Below, piece after piece: positions 11,100 through 23,200 of a stretch of 64,000 nt of DNA. Both the position numbers and the translations under genes were made by a program. This DNA is from Plantago ovata (taxonomy: Eukaryota; Streptophyta; Magnoliopsida; Lamiales; Plantaginaceae): contig CM051457.1 in NCBI GenBank assembly GCA_028274465.1, positions 15,675,097 to 15,739,096 on the forward strand. The letters run 5' to 3'. How positions within the stretch are numbered: position 1 is the stretch's first letter; the number at the start of each line of letters is the position of its first letter. Under the pieces are notes generated by a model that was not told the DNA's origin, made no database searches, and worked only from the letters and a program-made list of their open reading frames with translations.

Positions 11100-13304
11100 G
11101 ATTTCACAAATTAACCTGGTATATACCTAGACATGCATAAACGTTAAACATTTGTTATCATGTCTTCACTGCGGTAATTATAAAAATGAATTCACACAAC
11201 ACTAGTAAAGGAGGATCAAACAATCACATTTGTTACTATTCATTCAGATAAAAGTGGTGATACAATAGTACACTTAAACGATGCACGCACAAACACCACC
11301 AACCATGCTGTATGGTGCTACAAACAAGAATGAACTAGGGGAGTACTAACTACAGATAGCACAGCACAACGATTACCAACGCTATGCGCGCAGCTCCAGG
11401 ACCCAAAACAGGCAAACAACATGACCCATACTGTCAAAACAAAAGTCCAACGTCACAAACAAAACATGAAAAGACCCTGAGGTAATAAAATTATAATTTA
11501 TAAAATGAAGCTAGTATGAATTACACACTAAACATGAATCCAGTAAACTTAAATTTAGCATCTAGATGCGTTCATCTATGGTGAAACCCTAATCAAATGA
11601 ATGGAAATTAACAGGATTAATTCATATACCAATGATGAGCGGCAATTGTTACCTTCGATCAATTGATTGATGAAACAGAGCAGCAATTTCAAATGGTGAA
11701 TCCCTAATCAAATACTAACATCTAGATGGTCATCAATGGTGCATGTTGTCGGATAAGGCCAAAGTTTGCATAACTGTAGAGAATCCCATGTAAGTAGGTT
11801 AGAGTGAGAAGAGATAATTGTAACGTCCAAACAAAATTAATAAAATATAAACGTACTAAAGCATCACATGGCGCTACTCAAAACGTACATGGTTTTCTGA
11901 ATTAAAACTTGGTTCGCAAATCCTAGTAATTAGAGTGAACTATACAACTGTTCTCAAAGAAACTCTCGCTCAAATTACCTGAATCACCGTTAAGTGCTCC
12001 ATCTCCAAATCTAAGCAAGTAACCATGTGTGCCATCAACTTAAACTTCTAACTTTACTTCTGATTCTTATCTTGATCTTGCCATTAGGTTCTGATGCAAC
12101 TAATGCACATGCAAGACTTCCTAACGTTTGTTAAACTCACTTTCTTGACATAAAGTCCCGTCAAATCTTATTCTCAATGTTATTCTGGAAAGGTCTTAAT
12201 TATTATGATTCTGAGTTGGCATGACACACAACCTAGCCATTAATCTAAATTTGGCCTGACACAAAGCTTAGCTGATGATCTAATTAACCTGACACAAAGC
12301 ATAGCATTGGCTTGACACACACCCTAGCATGTTGATCTCAATTGGCTCGACACAAAGCCTAGCCGATGATCTCTGATGAGTTGCCTAGCTAGCCTGGTAC
12401 AGGCCTAGCTAGAAGTTCTCTTATGTTTCTTGTTCTTAACTTTTATCTTTTATTAATGCAAGAATGCATGTCTTAGACTAAGACAAATGAATGCATGATC
12501 TACGTGAACACAGAACACATAGTCATAACTCAAACATCACATGCCTGATAATTTTGAAGATCACACTGTGCGATTAAGAAATAACACACACTTTATCAAC
12601 ATAAATATACACCTGAAACAGAAGAGCCGCTGGGCTCATTAAAATCCATCAAGAAGAAACAAAACCTTAAGCTGACACACACTGTGTTGTCAAATTGCAA
12701 GGCTAGATTATTACTAAGCTACCCCAACAATTTCATAGAATTAAGCTCTTAATTCCTCACATCATCACCTTATGTATCATCCATACGAATAAGTGTGGAA
12801 ACCTTAATTAATTCCAATGACCTTGTTAACAATGAATTGATGAACATGACACCATATATAACATTTCAATCCAAACAATGGATACGGGCCGGGCTTCAGT
12901 AATCATTCTGCATAAATAAATAAACTAAATTATATTCTAACAATGAATGAGTTCCTGAGTTACTTGCCTATAAACGGAAAATCGAGATGATCAAGAAACG
13001 AAGATGGACGGCAATGAGAAAAGGAACGTAGTTTTCTCTTTTATCTATCTTTCACTCAGAAAAAAAAAAAAAAAAGTAATTTGGTATAGTCACAGATGGA
13101 CAGTACGTGCTGCTTTTGTGGAGTTGCTGAATCTTTGACTGTAGTGTGACAAAGAGGATTTGGGAAGAAATTCTGGAATGGATGCAAGTGCGACAAAGCC
13201 CCCTGCCGCGGGATTTAGAAGAACAATGGCTGATTGAGAACACCAAGGGCCCTGATTCTGAAAACTGCTTCTTTTCTGTCTGAATCCCTGGATCGACTGT
13301 TTGC

Positions 13305-13344
<40 letters not shown>

Positions 13345-13657
13345 GATGAAATGAAGTTTACAAAGGTTTCAAAAAAAATTTAAAAAAAATAGGTTTTTAG
13401 TTTTTAGAAGGAAGAGATGTCATGGGCTGGATTTAATTGAAATTCTTGGCCTCGAAATCTAAGTTACAAACTGAATCATTATTTTTAATTGGAAATAAAT
13501 AAAAATTTGGGTTGTTACAATAAATGATATTTGCAAAATGTGATTTGATAATTAATGCATGAAAATGTAATTTTAGTGTAATAAATAATTATATCTTTTT
13601 TTAATTTAGAGTCCAAACAAATTCAATGTGCTTGACAATTGACGTACGTGTTAGTTG
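11100..13657. other. F-box upstream region, no further gene seen
   Basis: AT-rich DNA without a recognisable gene. The part at 11600-11720 reappears in the broken F-box copies at 16500 and 17215, so it was linked to the gene when those copies formed. A poly-T run occupies 13308-13343. Confidence 0.5.
12195..12420. repeat. Degenerate tandem repeat, GACACAAAGCCTAGC core
   Basis: At least five imperfect units recur every 35-55 bp: GACACACAACCTAGCC, GACACAAAGCTTAGCTGATG, GACACAAAGCATAGC, GACACACACCCTAGC, GACACAAAGCCTAGCCGATG. Each is followed by a GATCT-type block. No function is apparent. Confidence 0.65.
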
Positions 13658-14256
13658 ATACTAGGAACCGCGTCACACGCTACGCGTGTGAAGCGTAATT
13701 TTGTAAAATATTATTATTTTATTAAATAATATATTGAAATAAATGAATTAGTGAATATATAATCTTCACATAATGACTTCAAACGTAATAAAAAAATAAC
13801 TAATTGAGTAATTAAACTTAATATAAATGGTGTGCTATAAATGTATATAGTTTTTGTAGTTATGCCAATTAATAGTTTTAAAGTGAACTATATTAGACAT
13901 ACGAAAAGTATTCTTCCGATGAGTTAAGAACCATCATATACATCTCTAAACTTTGGAAACATTCAACTTCAAAATCTACAATGCATCTTTTTCTCATGTT
14001 AATTGGTATTCTTCATCAGTTGAATATATTATCAAGTGCTTCATATAAACATTCTAGTTTCATAATATGATGTTTTTAGTTATTTTTATCATATGATTTA
14101 AGAATAATTTAAGGTCAAAATGACCATCGAAAAAGTCAACAAAATCAAGTGTTACATTTATTATTGGACAGAGAAAGTATGTCTTTTTTTATAAGAACAT
14201 ATCATGGTTACTTTTAAAATAAAGTATAATACGTCATACAACTTTATGTTAAACGT
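13658..14256. mobile_element. Helitron-like dispersed repeat, copy 1
   Basis: This roughly 600-bp segment is nearly collinear with 58482-59038, with a few small indels. Both begin at ATACTAGGAAC and run to ACGTCATACAACTTTATG. Copy 1 starts with a short GC hairpin (CGCGTCACACGCTACGCGTG), resembling hairpins near Helitron ends. The adjoining RPA-like exon supports a Helitron origin, because plant Helitrons often carry RPA-like genes. Definitive TC...CTRR termini were not identified. Confidence 0.5.
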
Positions 14257-14389
14257 AGACTTGCAAAGCAACTTCTGACGTTCCTAACACTCTTGACAAA
14301 ATTATTATGAGCTTATGAATTTTATGGAATTTTTCTGTGATTTGATTTCCCTCCTTCATTCTAGAAATGCTGCTTTTCCCTAATTGAAC

Positions 14390-15031
14390 CATTTTGGAGT
14401 TGTAAAAACCAACTTGCCCAACATCCATGGAAGGGGTCTTCTTAAGATTTTGCCAAGGAGTATAAACCACATCAATATTGTTTACTTTGTTTCCTGCCAG
14501 ATCGACCAAAAGGTGATTCTTTACAAACAACCAATATTGTACCTGCATTAAGAAATTATCAAGTGTGAATGTTTTATATATACAATAATGATAGTGTTTA
14601 AGAACAATACTTACTTATGATAGAACCTATTTCAAAATCATCATAGTTTGAAAACAATCCTTCATAAGGATTATTAACTATGGCATGTCGCTGAACAGAG
14701 ATCACCGTACTACTGGCATTAATTATCCACTTATACTTCACATCTTTTGCAAGAGCAGACCTATATAATTTTTTTGCTTCTTTGACAGCTGCATTTGATA
14801 TGATAAGAGTTCTATCTTGCACAATTATGTCTCGGTATAGTTCTATATCTGAGTTAAATAGAGCTGCATCAACGTAATTCCCTTGACAAATAGAAAAAAA
14901 GATTATTGAAGTTACAATAGGCTGAAAAAAGATAAAAGTTTATATAAATATGACGCAATATTCATATTATTACCCATTCCACTTGATACTGTGCGGCTTA
15001 TTTCGTTGATTTTTTGGAATTGTTCTTCCAT
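14390..15031 (-). pseudogene. Chimeric fragment: RPA-like exons joined to a CCDC25-type exon
   Basis: Minus-strand pieces have good splice borders. Exon 15031-14974 starts with ATG (MEEQFQKINEISRTVSSGM). Exon 14881-14615 contains IIVQDRTLIISNAAVKEAKK and KYKWIINASSTVI, resembling the DUF223/OB-fold region of plant RPA1-like proteins. The third piece, 14493-14390, reads [19 protein letters not shown] followed by [13 protein letters not shown]. That matches an internal exon of the unrelated CCDC25/NFACT-R (DUF814) family, flanked by remnants of its own AG acceptor and GT donor. Joining exon 2 to it in phase gives a stop. I read this as exon capture beside a Helitron-like repeat. The RPA identity is moderate; the CCDC25 match is strong. 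Confidence 0.55.
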
Positions 15032-16369
15032 TTTCCTACAATAAATATGAAGTTAATATTAGAGTAAAATAGAAAATTTATTAACTAAACATAATTAGAG
15101 CTATGCGTGAATTGTATTTATTCAGCAACAAATTAATTACAACAAACATATAAAGTTGCATAAGCTTATAAGCTAAAATTAAGTAAGACTAAGCTAAAAG
15201 AATCAAGCATTATTAATTCAAATACATACATACAATAGTTAGAAGCACGCTATGGGTAATTAATAAATCAATCAATTAACTAAAGAAGCAGCTCAAATAA
15301 TAAGTGATTGACTAACATACGGTATAACTAAAATTACAAAGTTTAAGAGCAGATTTTTATAATTAGTAGGCAGCTAAAAGTCATCCATTAACAATATATC
15401 CAGAGACATCAATGCATATGAGGTTACTACAAATTACCATGAAAACCAGTAACAAAAACATGTATCACAAAGAAAAATCAAACCTTCTTGTTGCAGTGTT
15501 GATGAGTCTAGCAGAAGAAAACTCAGATCAAGTAGCTTTATCTGTTAAAAAATAAATAATATCGAGTAAGACATTGTAAAGTGGCTACTTTAATCCATGA
15601 TTAATCTTTAATCCATGATTAATCATTAACTCGATCACTAAAAGGTGTTATCCTTAGTTAGGTGAGATTATATTCCTTCTTTCTAATGTAATTAAACTAT
15701 TGCATTGTCAAATTTTTTGTGTAGCAGCACATGTTCAAGCAATTAAATTATATCATGATTTATGAATATGTTTGTTAGCTAGCTATGAGTGATTGAAGAA
15801 TTACTAATGCATGCAAGCTGCTTATAATTATACCGAAAGAGAGGTCTGGTTTAAAACAGGGTTTGAAGTAATTAATTTCATGCAAAAGTACGTATAGTAC
15901 TTGATTGGCTGCTTCTCTCATGTACTTGAACGCGGGTTCTTTATATCAAGACGAGATGATGGTGGCCGGTGGACTACATTCACATGTATTGATACTGATT
16001 AAATTAAGAATAGATCCAAATTGGGGAATTGAAGCTGATTTTTTGGAATCGGTGATTAGCATATTACAATTTAGGTGAAATTAATGTACAACAAAACATT
16101 AAGAAACGTACAAATCCATGGGTACATACAACATGATTAAGATTGATCAAATTATATGATTAAGATGGGTGCATACGGAACATGGGTACAAATCAATGGG
16201 TACAACAGAACAAAAGTTGGTCAAATTATATGATTTTACTAACCGTATCTGGGGACATCAATATTACATGGTGCCTAAAGTTCGTCAACAAAACACATTA
16301 TATTAATTCTGAAAAAAATCGAGATAGAGGGAAAAATAATACCTGGAATTGACAAGAGCCGTTCTTCAA
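15032..16369. other. AT-rich interval without recognised gene
   Basis: No reading frame or RNA gene is recognised. It may hold leader or promoter sequence of the RPA-like fragment. Many short A/T runs; a local duplication of AATCCATGATTAATC lies near 15592-15625. Confidence 0.4.
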
Positions 16370-17084
16370 ATCACTTCCAAGTTCTCCAAAACAGGGAGAT
16401 CTAATACAAAATTACCATCATAATAGACATCCTCATTCAATATCTTAAGATCATGAAGACACAAACTTGTCATATTGAGAAAGCATTGATCAGAATGGAA
16501 ACAGGATTATTTCATATATCAAGTTCAAACCGTAATCAGTGATGAACGTCAATTTTTACCCCCCAATTGATTAATGACACAAAGAAGCAATTTCAATTTT
16601 ATGACCGTTCTTTTTTCTCAGTTCGAAATTTGTTCGTAAATACACAGGAATAATAATAGTTGAACAACTCCAAAAGGACAACAAAATCCCAGAACATTTC
16701 AATATTATGACTTTAGGACAAGACTCGGATTGATTTTTGCTCCAACTTGGGATCTGAATACCAAAGATCAGTTAGAATATCAACCAAAGTGTTTGGGGGT
16801 GGAATATATATCCAGATGATTTCAACTTTGATGGCCCAAAATCAACATGTCAATTTGTCAATTGCCAAGCATATTGAATTTCTGACTCTAAATTATAAAA
16901 AAAAATATAATCATTCATTACACTAAAATTACATCTTCATGCATTATTTTTTGTAAACGGCAAATATTAACCATGCACCTCTCCTTTCACAGCTCCAGCT
17001 TCTTACCGCTGCACCACCGACTCCCAATCTTCATGCATTATTATTAATCAAAATATTGGACACCATACCAATGGCAATGTGAAA
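16370..17084 (-). pseudogene. F-box gene fragment, tandem unit A
   Basis: 16374-16500 is a diverged copy of 10488-10612 in the F-box gene's first exon (CTTCCAAGTTCTCCAAAACA ... ATCTTAAGATCATGAAGACA). At GATCAGAATGG it jumps directly to sequence matching the gene's upstream region near 11605 (ACAGGATTA-TTCATAT), so about 1 kb is missing. The unit then continues to about 17050, where the next unit begins. It cannot encode a protein. It carries the SINE-like insertion at 16949-17026. Confidence 0.75.
16949..17026 (-). mobile_element. Short SINE-like insertion with 16-bp target duplication
   Basis: The 78-bp insert is flanked by identical copies of ATCTTCATGCATTATT (16933-16948 and 17027-17042). 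Read on the minus strand it starts TGGGAGTCGGTGGTGCAGCG and contains GGTGCAGCGGTAAG, like a pol III A box, ending in an A-rich tail. The sister unit B at about 17650-17700 has the same surrounding sequence without the insert, an empty site. Confidence 0.7.
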
Positions 17085-17745
17085 CTTCCAAGTTCTCCAA
17101 AGCAGGGAAATTAAATACCAAATTACCATCGTAATGGACATCCTCATTCAATATCTTAAGATCATGAAGACAAACTTGTCAGATTGAGAAAACAATGATC
17201 AAAATGGAAACAGGATTAATTCATATATCAATTTGAATTTTGAAACCGTAGTCAGTGATGAACGGCAACTGTTACCTCCCATTGATGAAACAGAGAAGCA
17301 ATTTAAATTTGATGACAATTCTTTCTCAATTCGAAATTTTGTTCGCAAATACATGGGAATAATAATAGTGAACGACTCCAAAAGGAGAACAAAATATCCC
17401 AGAACATTTCAATATGGTGCCTTTCAATATTATGATTTCCCCTTATGATTTTAGGACGAGATCCGGATTGATTTTTGCTCCAAAAGGATTTGAATCCCAA
17501 AGATCAGTTGGAATAATATCAACCAGGCGTTTGGGGTGGAATATTCAGATGATTTGAATTTTGATAGCCCAAAATCAACATGTCAATTTGTCAATATAAT
17601 TGCCGAGCACATTGAATTTCGGGCTCTAATTATATTGTTTTTAAATATAATCATTCATACACTACATTTTCATGCATAAGTAATAATCAAAATTTTGCAC
17701 ACCAAACCAATCGCGACGTGAAACTCAATCTTTCAATGAAGTACC
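17085..17745 (-). pseudogene. F-box gene fragment, tandem unit B
   Basis: Repeats unit A: F-box exon segment 17088-17210, the same deletion junction at AAAATGGAAACAGGATTAAT, then the same non-coding run to about 17720. Sharing that junction means the deletion happened before unit A/B duplication. No function expected. Confidence 0.75.
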
Positions 17746-17829
17746 ATTTCGGGGATCGAACCCGAGACCAATTGGATACGAGGTGTTTCAACTTGCCACT
17801 CGGGGTGTCTCAACTTGCCACTCGGCTAC
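17746..17829 (-). mobile_element. tRNA-related SINE-like insertion
   Basis: The minus strand carries an A-box-like TAGCCGAGTGG and a B-box-like GGGTTCGATCCC in tRNA order. Between them CGAGTGGCAAGTTGA-ACACC is tandemly repeated. It interrupts an F-box-derived sequence: the left side matches the gene near 10660 and the right side near 10785. A clear target duplication was not resolved. Confidence 0.55.
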
Positions 17830-18030
17830 AAACGAGTGTTTTAGTTTGAGGCTAGCCTGCCTAACATCTTGCATATGTAGAATTACACTTTCCAAGATGC
17901 CAATAAGCCTCGATTTCCCTGTTGGTACTGGCCGCTTTCGATCATGGATTTCAATATCGTAGAGATGCCCGCTTGTATTTCCAATGTTTGGATATAACAG
18001 ATGTTACCACACTGCTTCAACCATGGGCAG
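17830..18030 (-). pseudogene. F-box gene fragment, truncated unit C
   Basis: Matches 10785-10985 of the intact gene (GTGTTTTAG-TTGAGGCTAGC, TGGCCGCTTTCGATCAT, CACTGCTTCAACC) with base changes and small deletions, ending where the F-box itself would be encoded. It is non-coding. Confidence 0.75.
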
Positions 18031-18255
18031 GTTAGTCCCAAAACACAATGGAAATAGGAAAAATTGCAAGATCAATACTTCAATACCAAGGTATCGTTAA
18101 AAGTTGCAATATGAGTACTTAAGTAAGTAGTACGAAGTACATGTGTTGCATAATACTAAAACTAAGAGCACTCCTCATCGAGACTTTTTTGGGACTTAAA
18201 TGGGGTTAATACCCCAATTAAGCCTACAAATGTCTTCAATGGGGGCTTTTTTGGT

Positions 18256-18303
18256 GCTACTATTTAGTAGCCCATGCAAACACATGGGCTACTAAATAGT
18301 AGC
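18256..18303. repeat. Perfect 21-bp hairpin
   Basis: Arms 18256-18276 and 18283-18303 (GCTACTATTTAGTAGCCCAT plus one base) are exact complements around a 6-base loop, inside a probable MITE at about 18170-18450 that starts AGAGCACTCCTCATCGAGAC. A snapback transcript could yield siRNAs, but that is inference. Confidence 0.85.
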
Positions 18304-18495
18304 CTCCATTTAAGCCCCAAGTTAAATAAAAAATATTTTTTAATTGAAAAATGGATTAATGAAGTAGTATGTAGTGCCCCACATGGAAGTCTCCGTTAAA
18401 CCTCCAAAACCATTGGAGTCTTCAATTTGGGAAGAGCTTTTTTTTGGACTTAGAGCACTAGTTTTTAGAGGAGTCCTAAAACCACCCCCAATCAT

Positions 18496-18772
18496 ATACT
18501 CCCTCCGTCCCGATGATATGTCTACGTTTGTTTTTTGCACGGTTTTTAATGAATGGTTTTGTTTGGTAGTATTATATCAATATTAAATATAAATGTGGGG
18601 TAGTGATTAAAAGAGTGTGAGATGTGAGTAGAAATAAATAATTGTAAAAGTGGTTTCCACATGTAAAATAATATAGATGGGTTGTGGGGTACTTTCTGAA
18701 AATAGAAACGTAAAGAATTGATTGGGACATCAAAAAAAGGAATATGTAAAGAATTGATTGGGACAGATAAGT
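18496..18772. mobile_element. Decayed Stowaway-like MITE
   Basis: The left end TACTCCCTCCGTCCC is the classic Stowaway terminal motif. The right end is eroded to ATTGGGACA. An internal copy of AAAGAATTGATTGGGACA duplicates the right end. Confidence 0.4.
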
Positions 18773-18820
18773 ATATATTTGGATGAAATTGATAAAATTG
18801 TATTAAAAACTAACAATCTC

Positions 18821-19184
18821 AGAGCATTCACAACAGTTTCCCTATAAAAATTTATCTAAAATCGTTTTTAACTCATTCCCTATAATATTTTAAGTACGTA
18901 TTTAACAATTCACTAAAATCAGATTCCCTTTTAGTGATTTAATATAAATATAAATAATAATTTTAATAACCACATAACTAAATATAGTATATAAATTAAT
19001 GATTAATACACTAAAAATGTTTTAGGCATGCACAAGTTTAGGCATGTGAAGAGTATTCCCTATTTTTTTAGCTGATCTATACAAGTTTTAGGAATCTGAT
19101 TTGATAATTTTTTAACACATATTTTAACTTTTTGCCAATATTTAAGAAAAAAAAACATTTTAAGGAAGCTGTTGTGAATGCTCT
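18821..19184. mobile_element. MITE with 16-bp perfect TIR
   Basis: AGAGCATTCACAACAG at 18821-18836 is exactly complementary to CTGTTGTGAATGCTCT at 19169-19184; similarity continues inward. The interior is AT-rich and non-coding, as in hAT-like MITEs of plants. The flanking duplication is not clear. No gene was seen in 19185-20293; its end nearest 20294 is probably the TPR gene's 3' UTR. Confidence 0.75.
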
Positions 19185-20293
19185 CAGGACTCCTAAATTT
19201 AGTGTGACCCACATAAATGTAATACTAAAATTTGAAACTCCCTAAAAAACTTCTTACAAATGAGTACTCCAAATGGTACTCATTTGACTCTTCCTATTTC
19301 TTTCCGATCTATGTGGCACCACCTATATCCTCCCACCTATATCCTCCCACTTGTCCTTTTTTATCACTAAAATTCACCATGTTTCCTTTTTTATTACTAA
19401 AACATAAATAATAGGATACCTCTAATTATAATCTATGGAGTTGATATACTAAATAATTAATACTTCGTATAAGAGACTAATTAGGAGCAATATTTAAAAA
19501 AGTACTATAGGTATCCTGTAAAACGTGATCTTATATGTTCAAAACCCCAATCGAAACTCAAACAATATGGAGTGATTTAAAAAGTCTAAAAAAATTGTAA
19601 ATATTGCAACTTCAGCAATACCCTTGATGTGTTTACCGGTTGGTAGTTCATACTGCGTAAATATGTCATCGGTCACAAAAGCTTTTTTCTCTTCTTTACT
19701 TCTTTCTTTTTTTTTTTCCTTTTTGTGTGAAGAGATATGTCAGAGATAAGTTACTCTTGGGGTTCAAATATTTCATAGTGATAAAATTAACGATGATGTA
19801 CATTAACCTAAATACCATAATTTTCCTCCAGAATAAGGGGCATACCAGAAAAATTAATTCTACTTCCGTTCCACAAAATATTCAGGCCTCACACTAACCC
19901 AAGAGTTTTAAGTTTTAAATAGTATTTAATTTTAATAACTATCAGAGATTCATTACAAAGACAAGATCACATACAATTTGCATTTTCAAAGCAATAAAGA
20001 GAGAATCAAAATATCACACTCCACAGCAAAACAAACCTAAGATAACTTGCAAGAGGAAGCTTGTTTCCTACAACTTCAAGTCTTCATGGAAATGCAACCA
20101 CTCCAGTACTTCCTCCATGTATGTGTGCCAATAAAGCTGAATAAGTACAGCGTTATAGACCAGACATCTATCTGAGTACAGCGTCCAAAGATCATACTCC
20201 AACTATGTTCCAGTTCCAAAAGAACGAAAAAGAATCCTGAGCATCTCTCTCCTTGACCTCCATAAACTAAACTCCGGCATGACTCAAACACAA

Positions 20294-23200
20294 CTACGCT
20301 TCCTTGAACACACGAGGGATGATTTCATGAGCACCACTGTCCAAAGCAACAGGATCCCTGAACAGATACATAACAAATGTCAAAGCAGGATTTCAGATGC
20401 AAAGCAGTACTACAAGATTACTGACATTATCGCATGATATTGGAGTTTCAGCACAGATTTGTTGATGTAGAAAAGTGGACCATAACGATTAGAAGGCCTA
20501 AAGCTCAGGCCTGAGGATATTAACGATACCTCAGTGATAAAATAAAATGTACTTGTGCTATTTCAGCACTTGGTCACTCCAAAAACTCAATAGTATACAT
20601 AAAATAGCCTCAATATTCTATAGGATCTACAAATTGTCACTAGTTCATCAAACTGAACATAACATTGAGTTGTGCAAGTTAACATGCTGAAGACTTCACT
20701 TTGATGTTTGCTATCACGTTACTCATTAAAAAAGTGCTTGGTCACTGCGTGGGAGTTCTTTGTAGATAAAAAAAATAAAGAGCTTATCTCAATAGCAATT
20801 AGAGCTTAACACAATAGCAATTTTGTATGTCTTTATTGCACAAAAGTGAAATATGGTCGCTATCATAAAGCCCAGGCAACAGACGGCAGTTACGTCATTG
20901 ATATATTCGCCGATGACATCTATGGCCTCCACACTCCGCTGATGGTATTTTTAGGAAGCAGTAATGATATAAAAGTCATTATGCAGGAATCAATCTCTCC
21001 GTGACTAAGAGAACTTGAATAAAGTGATAATAATGTTTTGCAGATTGAAAAGCAAAAAAAATTAGAAATGCAGATCGATGGATGCAATTTAGGACTGATA
21101 AAAAACAGTTAGCAATTAGCCCACCATACACCAGCCAAAGTATCCTTCATATTTAAAAATGGGAGGTGCTTATATTTTGCGTCAAAGAAGACAAACCTGC
21201 ATAATGTCTGGCCCTTCTCTATAGAACTTGGAACAAACCACACTTTGCGCACCGATGATGATTCAAATTGGACAAAAAAACCATCATTTTGTCCATGCTT
21301 CCATTTCCTCGACCCTTGGCCTTTCCACACCTGAAATTAAAGAGAGAATGATGGGAACTTAACAAATTTTTTGGGATTGATGTAATTTGACCACTTAAAA
21401 CAGATAATTCCGGCACATTGATATAGTAGGAAAATATTTCTTGGAATAATAAGTTTTGTCGGGCCCGGAGGGGGGGAGGGGGGTTAACGCATTTGTCCTG
21501 GACACAGTTAATTGCTAACTCTATTTTATCAGAAATCTCAGAAATGGGTATGATAGCACTTTCATGCAAACAATTGCTACACATTGCTCCTTGCTGTGTT
21601 CACTCCAGATGCTTAGATGCTTGGTTCAGTTATATATTCGTGTTCCAGGGTCATTCTCAAAAAGATTCAGATAGTCTATAAACATTTTTGGAATAGAAGA
21701 AGAAGAAGAGGGAAAGAAAGAACAGAGTGAAAGAGAAATGGCATTTAAAAAAAACTTGTAGAAACATTAGAAATATTTCACAGTTTTCTATTGAAGACAT
21801 CAAAACCATTCATTTATCAATAACCACAATCATACTAAACTATGCTCCATAGCGCCATACTAGTATAAAAGTACAAGTGATATATTCAATACTTTAAAAG
21901 AATAATAGATAGAAAAAGTAGTCATAAATCAATTCTATTGCACCTGCAAAAAAATTTCATAAAGGTTTTTAAAACATAAGCTAAGGAGAAATAAATCATA
22001 GCTATAGCAGCATAAATATTAGCCTCACCCATTCTTCTTGTATTGTTCCTCCCCTCATTTTATTCAATAACCCATCTATTACAAATCCAATTCTCGATCA
22101 TGAACACTCATCGTGGGTTCACAAGTCCTTTACTTTGCAAAAGATTTCAAACTGGAAACTCTACTGATTAAGTAATTATCAAGATTCTCAATCAAATGGA
22201 AAAAAATGCCGCACCCAAAAAATAGCAAGTAGACAAACACAAACCAGAGAAAAATAAACAGAGATATCATGGCCGCTGGAAACAGAAGCTGACCACCGTA
22301 ATTTTGTTGAATTTAAAATCCAATTCAATATCTTAACCCTAATTTTTATTCCTAATTTTTATTCTCTGATCTTAACCTTAACCTAATATAAATTAGGTAA
22401 CTTTGGACCTCCAATAACTCCCTTACTGCTTACGGTATATGTATTGGTATGTATGTGTAAAAATAGTACCCTCCAAAAGCACCCACAAACAACTTTACTT
22501 CAAAATTTACCGGTTTAGTGATTATTATGATCTTTCACCATTTTTCAATAACGATGACTTCGAATTTCAAATCTCTGACAACAATATAATGTAAGCTTAT
22601 GCAAGCTTCAATATAGTTAGAACTACACAAAATTGTTCAGTTATGTAAAATAGGTTAGTCACCATTAAATAAGTTGGTTAAAAATATTCATGGATGATAA
22701 GGAGAGTTTTGGGAAAAATAAAAATATATATTAGATTTGTTTCCCATTTTGAACTCCAATATATTTTTTTTAAATTAATTTGATCTATTTTTTATTACTC
22801 AAATCAATTATATTGAACTGCACATATCCCAGACAGGAAAGCAAGTAGGACACATGGACGACGACTTTATGAAAACAAGAAAAAAATCGAAAATAGTATT
22901 GAAATCTACCATTTAGTGCTCTAGTCAAATTTCTTTATAATTGAAATACAACAACGAACAAACAAATTTAAGACTGTTTTCGCATGTTTTTTAATTAATC
23001 ACAATTAAATAAGTTAATTAAAAATATTCACTGAGACCATCTCCAACCCTCAAACTCTATTTTACGCCACATCAACATTCCACTCACATCAAACTCTTCA
23101 TCTCCAACCCTCATACTCTATCTTACTTAAATTTTATTGTTCTTTTTCATTTCTTTTTAAACTAGTTTATTCTTTTTTCATTTCTTTTAAAACTTTATAG

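Noticed and set aside
10618-11130. Long plus-strand frame of 170 codons
   Set aside because: Shadow of the F-box gene's first exon on the opposite strand.
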